Source: Reyranella sp.
Lineage (GTDB): Bacteria > Pseudomonadota > Alphaproteobacteria > Reyranellales > Reyranellaceae
Direction of reading: 5' to 3'
Length of the DNA stretch: 64,000 nucleotides
Assembly: GCF_004297265.1 (NCBI RefSeq)
Contig: NZ_SCUT01000039.1
Location: 1-64,000 of the forward strand
Below the pieces are notes generated by a model. The model saw only the letters and a list, made by a program, of their open reading frames with translations. It was not told the origin of the DNA and ran no database searches. This document shows positions 27,993-36,871 of the stretch, piece by piece. Each line of letters starts with the position of its first letter. The stretch's first letter is position 1. Both the position numbers and the translations under genes were made by a program.

Positions 27993-28943
27993 GTGCATAA
28001 TGCGGCAGACATGACGCCGCCTCCCGCGCCTTCCGACGCCGTTGCCATCGAATTGAACGCGGTGCTTGTCGCCCTGACGGCGAACCAGCCGCTGGTGCTC
28101 ACCCTGGAAGACGGCACGCTCCTGCCATCGGGCCCCTTCGCGACCGAGCATCCGACGCTCCAGAGCGGCCTGCGCGCCTGGGTCGAACGGCAGACCCATC
28201 ATCCGCTGGGCTATGTCGAGCAGCTCTACACCTTCGCCGACCGCAACCGCCCCGGCTCGGACGGGCGGCAGAGGATCGTGTCGATCAGCTATCTCGGCCT
28301 CACCCGCGAACGCCTGTCGGCCGGCGCACGCGATCCCGAATGGCGAAGCTGGTACCGCTATTTCCCGTGGGAGGACTGGCGGACAGGCCCGGCGCCGCTG
28401 ATCGCCGAGACCATCCTGCCAAGGCTCGGGCCGTGGGTGGACGCCGGCGGCGATGCAGGGAACCGGCGCGAGCGGCAGCAGCGGGTCGAGGTGAGCTTCG
28501 GCGATGGCCGCGAGACCTGGAACGAGGACCTGGTGCTGCAACGCTACGAGCTGCTCTACGAGGCCGGTCTGGTGCCCGAGGCGAAGCATCCGGCAGCCGA
28601 TCCTGTGCCGGGCATGCCGATGCGCCACGATCACCGCCGGATCCTCGCGACCGGCATCGCGCGGCTGCGGGCCAAGATCAAATACCGGCCGGTCTTCTTC
28701 GAGCTGATGCCGCCCGAATTCACCTTGCTGCAGCTCCAGCGCGCGGTCGAGGCGCTGGCCGGACGCCCGATGCACAAGCAGAATTTCCGCCGCCTCATCG
28801 ATCAGCAGGGGCTGGTGGAACCGACGGGCGCTTCTACCACGGAAGCCCGCGGCCGGCCGGCCAAGCTGTTCCGCTTCCGCCGCGAGGTCGTGCTCGAACG
28901 CGCCGCCGCGGGGAGCAAGCTCCCCCTCTCCCGCCCGATCTGA
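27993..28943 (+). CDS. nadQ: NadQ/NrtR-type transcriptional regulator of NAD synthesis
   Basis: A 316-residue regulator with an N-terminal Nudix-like ligand-binding domain (about 20-150) and a C-terminal winged helix (about 205-300: LRAKIKYRPVFFELMPPEFT, QLQRAVEALAGRPMHKQNF). The latter matches the DNA-binding domain of NrtR/NadQ regulators. The catalytic Nudix box is not evident, as expected for a non-hydrolytic sensor. It lies immediately upstream of nadA-nadC, which strongly suggests it controls them in response to an NAD metabolite. NadQ, a COG4111-type regulator of nad genes in alphaproteobacteria, is the best match; NrtR is the alternative. The start is GTG 27993 or ATG 28011; neither has a strong ribosome site. 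Confidence 0.78.
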   Translation: MHNAADMTPPPAPSDAVAIELNAVLVALTANQPLVLTLEDGTLLPSGPFATEHPTLQSGLRAWVERQTHHPLGYVEQLYTFADRNRPGSDGRQRIVSISYLGLTRERLSAGARDPEWRSWYRYFPWEDWRTGPAPLIAETILPRLGPWVDAGGDAGNRRERQQRVEVSFGDGRETWNEDLVLQRYELLYEAGLVPEAKHPAADPVPGMPMRHDHRRILATGIARLRAKIKYRPVFFELMPPEFTLLQLQRAVEALAGRPMHKQNFRRLIDQQGLVEPTGASTTEARGRPAKLFRFRREVVLERAAAGSKLPLSRPI

Positions 28944-28956
28944 GAACTTGACCCTC

Positions 28957-29004
28957 TTTATGCTCATTCCTAGTATATATAATTAATACTCTAACTGAGC
29001 ATAA
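28957..29004. promoter_or_regulatory. AT-rich inverted-repeat region before nadA, candidate NadQ/NrtR operator and promoter
   Basis: Two perfect 9-bp half-sites face each other: TTATGCTCA at 28958-28966 and TGAGCATAA at 28996-29004, 29 bp apart. Between them lies the AT-only run TATATATAATTAATA with a second imperfect palindrome (AGTAT at 28972-28976, ATACT at 28986-28990). In a GC-rich genome this block stands out. It directly precedes the nadA start, as an operator overlapping the promoter would. GAGGTG at 29006-29011 is the nadA ribosome-binding site. Confidence 0.6.
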
Positions 29005-29015
29005 TGAGGTGTAAG

Positions 29016-30005
29016 ATGTCGTTATCCGCTTCGCCGGACCTGATGGCCCGCACCGCGCCCCTCTATGACCGCGTGAAATCGGTGATCCCCTCGATCGAAT
29101 GGCCAGCCTTCGCCGGAGACATCGACGCCATCCTGGCGCTGAAGCGCGAGCGGGATGCCGTCATCCTGGCGCACAACTACCAGACGCCCGAGATCTTCCA
29201 CTGCGTGGCCGACATCGTGGGCGACAGCCTGGCGCTCGCGCGCGAGGCCATGAAGGTCGATGCCGGGGTGATCGTCCTGGCCGGCGTCCATTTCATGGCC
29301 GAGACGGCCAAACTCCTGAACCCCGCCAAACGCGTCCTGATCCCCGACCCCGGCGCCGGCTGCTCGCTCGCCGCCTCGATCACCGCCGCCGACGTCCGGC
29401 TGCTGCGCCAGCGCTATCCCGGCGTGCCGGTCGTCACCTACGTGAACACCTCCGCCGCCGTGAAGGCCGAGAGCGACGTCTGCTGCACTTCCGGCAACGC
29501 GAAGAAGATCGTCGAGAGCCTCGGCGTGCCGAAGGTCATCATGCTGCCCGACGAGTACCTGGCGCAGAACATCGCCGCGGAAACCGGCGTCGAGATCGTC
29601 ACCTGGGCCGGCCACTGCGAGGTGCACGAGCGTTTCACGGCTCGGGACATCCGCCAGCTGCGCGCCGGCCATCCGGGCCTCGTGGTGCTGGCCCACCCTG
29701 AATGCCCGCCCGAAGTCGTCGGCGAATCGGACTTCACCGGCTCGACCGCGGCGATGATCGACTATGTCGATGCCAATCGTCCGGCGCGGGTCGTCCTCGT
29801 GACCGAATGCTCGATGAGCGACAACGTCGCCGTGCAGCATCCCGAGGTCGAGTTCATCCGGCCGTGCAATCTCTGCCCGCACATGAAGCAGATCACCCTG
29901 CCGAAGATCCGCCACGCCCTCGAAACGATGCAACATGAAGTGACGATCGATCCCGCGGTGGCCGCGCCGGCCCGCCGCGCCGTCGAGCGCATGCTGGAAG
30001 TCTGA
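29016..30005 (+). CDS. nadA: Quinolinate synthase A
   Basis: NadA condenses iminoaspartate with dihydroxyacetone phosphate to quinolinate, using a [4Fe-4S] cluster. The 329-residue protein from ATG 29016 has the three cluster cysteines: [19 protein letters not shown] and [19 protein letters not shown] and [22 protein letters not shown] complete the family pattern. The start has GAGGTG 5-10 bp upstream; an ATG at 29004 would add 4 residues and lacks such spacing. It is followed 7 bp later by nadC. The usual partner nadB (L-aspartate oxidase) is absent here. Confidence 0.96.
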   Translation: MSLSASPDLMARTAPLYDRVKSVIPSIEWPAFAGDIDAILALKRERDAVILAHNYQTPEIFHCVADIVGDSLALAREAMKVDAGVIVLAGVHFMAETAKLLNPAKRVLIPDPGAGCSLAASITAADVRLLRQRYPGVPVVTYVNTSAAVKAESDVCCTSGNAKKIVESLGVPKVIMLPDEYLAQNIAAETGVEIVTWAGHCEVHERFTARDIRQLRAGHPGLVVLAHPECPPEVVGESDFTGSTAAMIDYVDANRPARVVLVTECSMSDNVAVQHPEVEFIRPCNLCPHMKQITLPKIRHALETMQHEVTIDPAVAAPARRAVERMLEV

Positions 30006-30012
30006 GGCCGCG

Positions 30013-30864
30013 ATGACGATCCCCTCGCTCCCCCTCCTCATGATCGAACCGGTGGTCCGCGCCGCCCTGCTCGAGGATCTCGGCCGTGCCGGCGATCTCA
30101 CGACCGACGCGATCGTGCCGCCGACGGCCCGGGCGAGAACCGCCCTGGTCGCGCGCCAGCCGGGCGTCGTGGCCGGGCTTGGCGCGGCGGCAACGGCCTT
30201 CCGGCTTGTCGACCCGGAGATCGAGGTCGCGGTCGAACGGCCGGACGGCACGCCGCTCGCGCCCGGCGACCGCATCGCGACCATTGCCGGCCCGGCGCGC
30301 GGCATGCTGACCGCCGAGCGGGTGGCGCTGAACTTCCTCGGGCATCTGAGCGGCGTCGCCAGTGCTGCGGCCACGCTCGTGGAGGCCGTGCGCGGCCACA
30401 GGGCGCGCATCTGCTGCACCCGCAAGACGATGCCCGGGCTGCGGGCCCTGCAGAAATATGCCGTCCGCGTGGGCGGCGGCATGAACCACCGCTTCGGCCT
30501 GGACGACGGCGTCCTCATCAAGGACAATCATGTCGCCGTGGCCGGCGGCATCCGGCCCGCGATCCTCGCGGCGCGCCGCGGCGTCGGCCATCTGGTGAAG
30601 ATCGAAGTCGAGGTCGATACGCTGGATCAGCTCGAGGAAGCGCTGGCGACCGGCGTCGATGCGGTCCTGCTCGACAACATGACGCCCGAGCAGCTCGCCG
30701 CTGCGGTCCGCCTGATCGACGGACAGGCGATCGCCGAAGCCTCCGGCCGCATCACGCCGCAGACGGCGCCGGCCATCGCCGCCAGCGGCGTCGACCTGAT
30801 CTCGGCCGGCTGGCTGACCCACAGCGCCACCGTCCTCGACATCGGCCTCGACTGGGAGGCCTAA
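30013..30864 (+). CDS. nadC: Nicotinate-nucleotide pyrophosphorylase (quinolinate phosphoribosyltransferase)
   Basis: NadC converts quinolinate and PRPP to nicotinate mononucleotide with loss of CO2. The 283 residues contain ALLEDLGRAGDLTTDAIV, the TRKTMPGLRALQKYAVRVGGG region with active-site basic residues, HRFGLDDGVLIKDNH, and the C-terminal EASGRITPQ / DLISAGWLTHSA barrel strands. It begins 7 bp after nadA, so the two are one operon under the upstream regulator. Downstream, a 166-bp gap contains a short GGTATC-CT-GATACC hairpin at 30939-30952 and no U-tract, so I did not call a terminator. Confidence 0.97.
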   Translation: MTIPSLPLLMIEPVVRAALLEDLGRAGDLTTDAIVPPTARARTALVARQPGVVAGLGAAATAFRLVDPEIEVAVERPDGTPLAPGDRIATIAGPARGMLTAERVALNFLGHLSGVASAAATLVEAVRGHRARICCTRKTMPGLRALQKYAVRVGGGMNHRFGLDDGVLIKDNHVAVAGGIRPAILAARRGVGHLVKIEVEVDTLDQLEEALATGVDAVLLDNMTPEQLAAAVRLIDGQAIAEASGRITPQTAPAIAASGVDLISAGWLTHSATVLDIGLDWEA

Positions 30865-31030
30865 AGGCGCGAAAATAGTCGGCGTCCGGGCAAATATAAT
30901 CGAAACAAACGAATCGAAAAATGCCGATTCCGGAGACAGGTATCCTGATACCGCTACCAGGCCGTCCCGCTCCCCGGCAGCGTCCAAAAAAGCCAATTAC
31001 AACAGCCTGTTAGGGCACGAAGCTCGGGTC

Positions 31031-31492
31031 TCAGTTGCTGACTTCGCAGTGCTTGCCCATTTCCTTGCACACTCGCAGCACTGCCTGGACCACCATCGAC
31101 GAGGTCGAGCCTTCGCCCGGGCCGGCATGGCCCGCGATCAGCAGCTGCGAGACGTCGTCGTTGAAGGGCACGACGTTCAGCGTGGCGGTGCGGTCGCCCT
31201 CGGCGATCTGGATGCGGCGCGCGCCGGGATCCTGCATCAGGATGCGCACCGACGGGTTCTTGCGCGCAAGCTCCAGCGCCGTCGAGAAGATCTTGTCGGC
31301 ATGGGCGTCGAGCAGGACCGTCGCGAAATCGTAGCCGGCGCGGCCGTCCTGCTGGCCGCCTTCGGTCATCTGGTGGATGCGGCCCAGCGCCTTGCGCGCC
31401 ACGAACACCCATTGCGCCTCTGCCGGCGCGAAAGGCAGCGCCAGGCCGGCGAGCATGACCGCGGCGACGAGTGGCTTGAAGATCCTATGCAT
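31031..31492 (-). CDS. Secreted protein of unknown function
   Basis: A 153-residue protein with a clear signal peptide (MHRIFKPLVAAVMLAGLALP, cleaved near FAPAEAQ at residue 26). The mature part has a helical segment (FATVLLDAHADKIFSTALELARKNPSV), a basic-rich sheet (RRIQIAEGDRTATLNVVPFNDD), and ends with two cysteines (RVCKEMGKHCEV) that could form a disulfide. I recognise no family. The ATG at 31492 has AAGGGAG 7-13 bp upstream. It is downstream of an old-yellow-enzyme gene on the same strand by 44 bp and convergent with nadC. Confidence 0.7.
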   Translation of the reverse strand: MHRIFKPLVAAVMLAGLALPFAPAEAQWVFVARKALGRIHQMTEGGQQDGRAGYDFATVLLDAHADKIFSTALELARKNPSVRILMQDPGARRIQIAEGDRTATLNVVPFNDDVSQLLIAGHAGPGEGSTSSMVVQAVLRVCKEMGKHCEVSN

Positions 31493-31536
31493 GCGTCGGC
31501 TCCCTTTGCCGCGTTGTTCTTCCGGAGGCGCGCTTC

Positions 31537-32637
31537 TTACGCCAGTGTCGCCAGCGATGAAGCCGAGAATGGCGCGAGCTCGCCGAAGCGCCCATCGCGC
31601 ACTTTGACCGCCCATTGCGGATCGGCCAGCAGCGCGCGCCCGACCGCAACGAGATCGAACTCCTCGCGCTCCAGCCGCGCCTCCAGTTCGCCGAGATCGC
31701 CGATTTCGGAATCCTCGCGCGTCCGGAAGGTCTGCACGAAATCCGCCCCCTTGAGGCCGACCGAGCCCACGGTGATCGTGGGCTTGCCGGTGAGCTTCTT
31801 GGTCCAGCCCGCGAGGTTGAGCGGGGAGCCCTCGAACTCGGGCTCCCAGAAGCGGCGCGTCGAGCAGTGATAGATGTCGGTGCCGGCTGCGGTCAGCGGC
31901 TCGAGGAAGCGCGCCAGCTCGTCGGGCGTCGGCGCCAGCCGCGCCGTGAAGTCCTGCTGCTTCCACTGCGAGAAGCGGAAGATGATCGGATAGTCGGCGC
32001 CGACGCGCGCCCGGATCGCCTTCACGATCTCGGCCGCGAAGCGCGTGCGCTGCACGAAGTCGCCGCCCCAGGCGTCGTCGCGCTTGTTCGCGCCCTCCCA
32101 GAAGAACTGGTCGATCAGGTAGCCATGCGCGCCATGGATCTCGACCGCATCGAAACCGATCTCCTGCGCCGCACCGGCGGCGCGCGCGAACGCGTCGATC
32201 GTGTCGGCGATGTCGGCTTCGCTCATCGCCGGCCCGACCTGCTTGCCGGACGCGGACAAGCCGGACGGACCGTCCGACGGCGCTTCGGGATGGCGACCGG
32301 TGCCGGTCTTGCGCATCATGCCCTGGTGCCAGAGCTGCGGCGCGATCCTGCCGCCGGCGCCATGCACTTCCTCGACCACGTGCCGCCAGCCGGCGAGACT
32401 GGCCGGCGAATGGAAGTCGGGCACATTCGTGTCGTTGGAAGCGGCCGGCCGGTCCACCGTGGTGCCTTCGGTAATGATCAGCCCGACTCCGCCTTCGGCG
32501 CGGCGGCGATAATAGGCCGCGACGTCCGCGCCCGGGATGCTGCCGGGGCTCTTGGAGCGCGTCATCGGCGCCATCACCAGACGGTTGGGCAGCGACAGCG
32601 ACTTGGCGGTGAATGGACGGAAAAGCGGGCTGGTCAT
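31537..32637 (-). CDS. Old yellow enzyme family FMN-dependent oxidoreductase
   Basis: A 366-residue NADH:flavin oxidoreductase (12-oxophytodienoate/enoate reductase type). The FMN-binding LPNRLVMAPMTRSKS, the EGGVGLIITEGT block, the HGAHGYLIDQF active-site motif with its substrate-binding histidine and asparagine-equivalent, and the C-terminal VAVGRALLADPQW are all present. Such enzymes reduce activated double bonds of enones or nitro compounds; the natural substrate here is unknown. The start codon at 32637 overlaps the stop of the upstream M81-family gene by 4 bp, giving translational coupling. Confidence 0.9.
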   Translation of the reverse strand: MTSPLFRPFTAKSLSLPNRLVMAPMTRSKSPGSIPGADVAAYYRRRAEGGVGLIITEGTTVDRPAASNDTNVPDFHSPASLAGWRHVVEEVHGAGGRIAPQLWHQGMMRKTGTGRHPEAPSDGPSGLSASGKQVGPAMSEADIADTIDAFARAAGAAQEIGFDAVEIHGAHGYLIDQFFWEGANKRDDAWGGDFVQRTRFAAEIVKAIRARVGADYPIIFRFSQWKQQDFTARLAPTPDELARFLEPLTAAGTDIYHCSTRRFWEPEFEGSPLNLAGWTKKLTGKPTITVGSVGLKGADFVQTFRTREDSEIGDLGELEARLEREEFDLVAVGRALLADPQWAVKVRDGRFGELAPFSASSLATLA

Positions 32638-34118
32638 GAAGGTCTCGCTTGAGGGAAGTCTATGTCGCCGTAGGGATAGAAGTTCTTCAGGTCGACGTTG
32701 CGGTAGGGCAGCCCGTCGAGCCGAACGGTGCCGAGGAAGGGCTCGACCGGCTCGACCAGCAGGATGGTCCTGGCAAAGCCGCTATCGTCGAAACCGCGAC
32801 GGAAGTGCACGCGCGACTTGATGGCGATCGCCTTGAACTGCGCCAGGTCGAAGGCGGGGCCCGCGAGTTGCGACGGCTCGATAATCTGCGTGAGGTATCG
32901 GCTGATCAGCACGACGTTGCCGCGACCGAAGGCGACGCTTACCCACAACGTGCCATAGGCTTCGTGCGCGCCCACGACCGTGCCTGTGACACGCACCGGC
33001 TGGCCGGCGGATTCGTCGGCGAGGCCGCCGATCTCGCGGTCGAACGCATCGCCCACCTTCACGCCCTCTTCCTTCAGCGCATCGATGACCTTGGCATCGG
33101 CGATGGTCGCGATCAGCACGTCCGAGAGGTCCTGCTCGATCACTTCCTTAAGGATCCAGGTCGCGTAGCCCGAACGATCGCTGTGGTCGGCCAGCACGAC
33201 CGGCGTCTCGCCGCGGGCCATCGCCTCCTTGGCCAGCCTGACGCCCTCGGGGATCGGATAGACCTTCGCGGTGTTGAGAAGCGCTTCGCGCCGGCGCCAC
33301 GCCCAGGACGACATGTCGTCGGCGACCTTCCGGGCCAGCGCCGCATTGCCGTTGGTCATCACCTGGAAGCAAAGGCCGACATCGGGTACGTCGGCGAAGG
33401 GAAAGCCGAAGAAGACGTTCACATAGACGTCGGGCTCGCGCGCTTCCCAGACGAGGGCGCGCTGCACCAGGTCCATCCACGGCGAGGCCCCTGTCCATTG
33501 CAGGACGGTCGGCGTGATGATCGGCACTTTCACCGTCACCGTGGCGGGGGCGTAGTCGCCGCGGATCGCACGCACCAGCATGCGCGCCGCGCGCTCGCCC
33601 TGCAGGTGGCTGTCGTAATGCGGGAAGTATTTGACCGTGAAGGCCATGTCGGCCTGGGCCAGGAACTCGGCATCCTCGTTGCCGTGCGGGTCGAAGGTAC
33701 CGACGATGAAGGCCTTGCGCCCGACCACTTCGCGAACCCGCCGCGCGATATCGGCCTCCGGTCGGGCGACGCCGCGCACGCCCATCGCTCCGTGCAGGCT
33801 GAGATAGACGCCGTCGAACGGCCCCTGCTCCTTCAGGCCCGCGACCATGCGGCCGAGGAACGTCTCGTAGGCTTGTTCGGTGATCCAGCCCGAGCCCGTG
33901 CCGGTCTTCGGCCAGAGCGGCGATTCGATGCCGACCAGCTCGACGCCGTCATACTCGCGCGCCACCTTCACGAACCCGCCCATGTAGGACTTCGGGTCGT
34001 GCGCCAGCAGCTTCTCGCCACTGGCCGGCGAGCCAGGATAGGTGAAATCGGCGAGCGTGGTGTCGTTCGGAAGGAACGTCACCGTCTCATGGGCGAACTG
34101 CAGGACGGCGATACGCAT
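32634..34118 (-). CDS. M81-family metallopeptidase-like protein (MlrC-related)
   Basis: A 494-residue protein of the MlrC family, named after the enzyme that degrades linearised microcystin. The family hallmark N-terminus MRIAVLQFAHETVTF, the SLHGAMGVRG stretch, FDPHGNE, KYFPHYDSH, and the C-terminal RGFDDSGFARTILLVEPVEPF are visible. Family members are predicted zinc peptidases, but most (including this one) have no known substrate. The start is ATG 34118, 17 bp after the hydroxyacyl-CoA dehydrogenase stop. It may belong to one long operon etfB-etfA-hbd-mlrC-like-OYE. The 4-bp overlap with the following gene supports this. Confidence 0.85.
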   Translation of the reverse strand: MRIAVLQFAHETVTFLPNDTTLADFTYPGSPASGEKLLAHDPKSYMGGFVKVAREYDGVELVGIESPLWPKTGTGSGWITEQAYETFLGRMVAGLKEQGPFDGVYLSLHGAMGVRGVARPEADIARRVREVVGRKAFIVGTFDPHGNEDAEFLAQADMAFTVKYFPHYDSHLQGERAARMLVRAIRGDYAPATVTVKVPIITPTVLQWTGASPWMDLVQRALVWEAREPDVYVNVFFGFPFADVPDVGLCFQVMTNGNAALARKVADDMSSWAWRRREALLNTAKVYPIPEGVRLAKEAMARGETPVVLADHSDRSGYATWILKEVIEQDLSDVLIATIADAKVIDALKEEGVKVGDAFDREIGGLADESAGQPVRVTGTVVGAHEAYGTLWVSVAFGRGNVVLISRYLTQIIEPSQLAGPAFDLAQFKAIAIKSRVHFRRGFDDSGFARTILLVEPVEPFLGTVRLDGLPYRNVDLKNFYPYGDIDFPQARPS

Positions 34119-34135
34119 CGGCGCCGTCCGACTGG

Positions 34136-35008
34136 CTAGCGCGTCGGAACCGGGCGTTCGCCGGAATAGTCGTAGAAGCCGCGCTTCACCTTGCGGCCGA
34201 TCCAGCCGGCTTCGACATACTTCACGAGCAGCGGGCATGGCCGGTACTTCGAATCGGCCAGACCCTCGTGCAGCACCTGCATCACTGAGAGGCAGGTATC
34301 GAGGCCGATGAAGTCGGCCAGCTCGAGCGGGCCCATCGGATGGTTGGCGCCCAGCTTCATGCCGGTGTCGATCGCCTCCACGTTGCCGACGCCTTCATAG
34401 AGGGCATAGACCGCCTCGTTGATCATCGGCAGCAGGATACGGTTCACGATGAAGGCCGGGAAGTCCTCGGCATTGACCGGCTTCTTGTCGAGCTTGACGA
34501 CGACCTCGCGCACGGTGCGGAAGGTCTCCTCCTCGGTGGCGATGCCGCGGATCAACTCGACCAGCCCCATCAGAGGCACCGGGTTCATGAAGTGCATGCC
34601 CATGAACTTGCCGGGCCGGTCGGTGACGGCGGCGAGCCTCGTCACGGAGATCGACGAGGTGTTGGTGGCGAGCAGCACGTTGGCCGGCAGGCCCTCGCAG
34701 ACCTTCTTGAAGATCTCCCGCTTCACCGCCTCGTTTTCGGTCGCCGCCTCTACGATCAGGTCGCAGTCGGCAAACGCCTTGTAGTCGGTGGCGGTCGAGA
34801 TGCGGTTGAGCGCCGAGTCCTTGTCTTCCGGGCGGATCATGCCGCGGCCGATCTGCCGGTCCATGTTGCGTCCGATCGCGTCGATGCCCTTGTCGAGATG
34901 GGCCTGGTCGACATCCGCGAGCCGGATGTCGAAGCCCTTCAACGCGCAGACATGGGCGATGCCGCTGCCCATCTGGCCGGCACCGATGACTCCGATGCGC
35001 TTGATCAT
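34136..35008 (-). CDS. hbd: 3-hydroxybutyryl-CoA dehydrogenase
   Basis: A 290-residue NAD(P)-dependent dehydrogenase that interconverts 3-hydroxybutyryl-CoA and acetoacetyl-CoA. Seen: Rossmann VIGAGQMGSGIAHVCA at the N-terminus, DLIVEAATENEAVK, the catalytic dyad region NTSSISVTRLA and GMHFMNPVPLMGLVEL, and NHPMGPLELADFIGLDTC in the helical C-domain. The length matches Hbd rather than the larger FadB. It follows etfA by 21 bp, the common etfBA-hbd arrangement of alphaproteobacteria. It could feed the ethylmalonyl-CoA pathway (crotonyl-CoA supply) or beta-oxidation/PHB turnover. Confidence 0.93.
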   Translation of the reverse strand: MIKRIGVIGAGQMGSGIAHVCALKGFDIRLADVDQAHLDKGIDAIGRNMDRQIGRGMIRPEDKDSALNRISTATDYKAFADCDLIVEAATENEAVKREIFKKVCEGLPANVLLATNTSSISVTRLAAVTDRPGKFMGMHFMNPVPLMGLVELIRGIATEEETFRTVREVVVKLDKKPVNAEDFPAFIVNRILLPMINEAVYALYEGVGNVEAIDTGMKLGANHPMGPLELADFIGLDTCLSVMQVLHEGLADSKYRPCPLLVKYVEAGWIGRKVKRGFYDYSGERPVPTR

Positions 35009-35029
35009 GATGGGTACCCTCGGGTTACT

Positions 35030-35965
35030 TTACTTTTTCTCGATCGCGGCGGTGAGCTCGGGAACGATCTGGAAGAGATCGCCCACGAGACCGTAGTCGG
35101 CCACCTGGAAGATCGGGGCCTCCTCGTCCTTGTTGATCGCCACGATCGTCTTGCTGTCCTTCATGCCGGCGAGATGCTGGATCGCGCCCGAGATGCCGAT
35201 GGCGATGTAGAGGTCGGGCGCAACCACCTTGCCGGTCTGGCCGACCTGGTAGTCGTTCGGCACGTAGCCCGCATCGACCGCGGCGCGGCTGGCGCCGAGA
35301 CCGGCGCCGAGCTTGTCGGCCAGCGTCTCGAGCATCTTGAAGTTCTCGCCGCTCTGCAGGCCGCGACCGCCGCTGACGACGATCTTGGCGCTGGTGAGCT
35401 CGGGGCGCTCGCTCTTGGAGAGCTCGGCGCCGGCGAAGGACGAGAGGCCCGCGCTGCCCGTGCCGGCGATCTGCTCGATCGCTGCCGAACCGCCACCCGC
35501 CGCCGCCTTGAAGTTGGTCGGGCGCACGGTGACGATCTTGATCTTGTCGGTGCTCTGCACCGTCGCCATCGCATTGCCGGCGTAGATCGGGCGCACGAAG
35601 GTGTCGGGCGAGACGACCTGGATCGCCTCGGAGACCTGCGCGACGTCGAGCAGGGCCGCGGCGCGCGGCGCGACGTTCTTGCCGACCGAGTCGGCCGCCA
35701 TCACGACGTGGCTGTAGCCCGGCGCGAGCTTCACGACGAGCGGCGCGATGTCCTCGGCCAGCCAGTTGGCGTAGGCCGCGTCCTCGGCCTGCAGCACCTT
35801 GGCGACACCCTGGATCGCGGCCGCCGACTGGGCAGCCTCGCCGGCGTTGCTGCCGGCCACCAGGACATGGACCTCGGGGTCCATCTGGGCCGCGGCCGCT
35901 ACGGCGTTGGCGACATTGGCGCGGACGGTCTTGCCGTCATGCGCGGCGACAACGAGGACGGCCAT
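35030..35965 (-). CDS. etfA: Electron transfer flavoprotein alpha subunit
   Basis: The 311-residue ETF alpha (FixB) subunit binds FAD and, with beta, carries electrons from acyl-CoA dehydrogenases to the ETF:quinone oxidoreductase. The alpha signature [15 protein letters not shown], the FAD-binding [28 protein letters not shown], and [17 protein letters not shown] are present. It starts 1 bp after the etfB stop codon, so translational coupling is likely. The methylsuccinyl-CoA dehydrogenase in this window would be one of its electron donors. Confidence 0.97.
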   Translation of the reverse strand: MAVLVVAAHDGKTVRANVANAVAAAAQMDPEVHVLVAGSNAGEAAQSAAAIQGVAKVLQAEDAAYANWLAEDIAPLVVKLAPGYSHVVMAADSVGKNVAPRAAALLDVAQVSEAIQVVSPDTFVRPIYAGNAMATVQSTDKIKIVTVRPTNFKAAAGGGSAAIEQIAGTGSAGLSSFAGAELSKSERPELTSAKIVVSGGRGLQSGENFKMLETLADKLGAGLGASRAAVDAGYVPNDYQVGQTGKVVAPDLYIAIGISGAIQHLAGMKDSKTIVAINKDEEAPIFQVADYGLVGDLFQIVPELTAAIEKK

Positions 35966-35966
35966 C

Positions 35967-36716
35967 TCAGATCACTCCCGCTTCGTTGCGCAGCTTCTCG
36001 ACCAGCTCCGCGACGGTCTTCACCTTGATGCCCGACTTGCGCTTCGGCGGCTCCTCGACCTTCAGCGTCTTGAGGCGCGGCGCGACGTCGACGCCCAGCG
36101 CGTCCGGCGCCAGCGTCTCGATCGGCTTCTTCTTCGCCTTCATGATGTTCGGCAGCGACGCGTAGCGCGGCTCGTTGAGGCGCAAGTCGGTGGTGATCAC
36201 CGCCGGCATCTTGATCTTGATGTTCTCGAGGCCGCCGTCGACTTCGCGCTTCACCTCGACCGTGCCGTCGGCCACGTTCAGCTTGTTCGCGAAGGTGCCG
36301 ACCGACCAGCCGAGCAGTGCGGCCAGCATCTGGCCGGTCTGGTTGGAGTCGTCGTCGATCGCCTGCTTGCCGACGATCACCAGGCCGGGCTGCTCCTTGT
36401 CGACCACGGCCTTCAGCAGCTTGGCGACCGCCAGCGGCTGCAGTTCGGCGTCGGTCTGCACCAGGACGCCGCGGTCGGCGCCCATGGCGAGCGCGGTGCG
36501 GATCGTCTCCTGGCACTGGGCCGGCCCGGCGGAGAAAGCGATGATTTCGGTCGCGGCGCCCTTCTCTTTCATGCGGATCGCCTCTTCCACGGCGATCTCA
36601 TCGAAGGGATTCATGGACATCTTGACGTTAGCCGTCTCGACACCCGTGTTGTCGGCCTTGACGCGGATCTTGACATTGTAGTCGATGACCCGCTTGACCG
36701 CGACCAGCACTTTCAT
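35967..36716 (-). CDS. etfB: Electron transfer flavoprotein beta subunit
   Basis: A 249-residue ETF beta (FixA) subunit that binds AMP and completes the heterodimer with EtfA. The opening [36 protein letters not shown], and the [22 protein letters not shown] motif are characteristic. It is first in etfB-etfA-hbd. Upstream, 155 bp separate it from the adenosyltransferase gene; a hairpin (GCCGGAC at 36743-36749 with GTCCGGC at 36756-36762) lies in its leader and could be regulatory. No recognisable regulator site is seen. Confidence 0.97.
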   Translation of the reverse strand: MKVLVAVKRVIDYNVKIRVKADNTGVETANVKMSMNPFDEIAVEEAIRMKEKGAATEIIAFSAGPAQCQETIRTALAMGADRGVLVQTDAELQPLAVAKLLKAVVDKEQPGLVIVGKQAIDDDSNQTGQMLAALLGWSVGTFANKLNVADGTVEVKREVDGGLENIKIKMPAVITTDLRLNEPRYASLPNIMKAKKKPIETLAPDALGVDVAPRLKTLKVEEPPKRKSGIKVKTVAELVEKLRNEAGVI

Positions 36717-36871
36717 CGCGTTGCGCCTATCGGTGAGTTGAGGCCGGACTGACCCGTCCGGCGAAGGGGTTTTCGTGTAGGGGTGTTCAGCCGATCATGT
36801 CAAGGCTATGGCGCACTGCACAAGATCGCACGGTGAAAGATTTTTCCTCTATCTTTCAACAGCTTGGCCGG

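Noticed and set aside
28910..28925. GGGGAGC-AA-GCTCCCC hairpin as a terminator of the NAD regulator gene
   Set aside because: It lies inside the coding sequence before the stop codon and is not followed by a U-tract. It may be a repeat fragment, but one example is not enough.
36743..36762. GCCGGAC/GTCCGGC hairpin as terminator of the adenosyltransferase gene
   Set aside because: On the minus strand it is followed by CTCAACTC and not by a U-tract; it remains only a leader hairpin.
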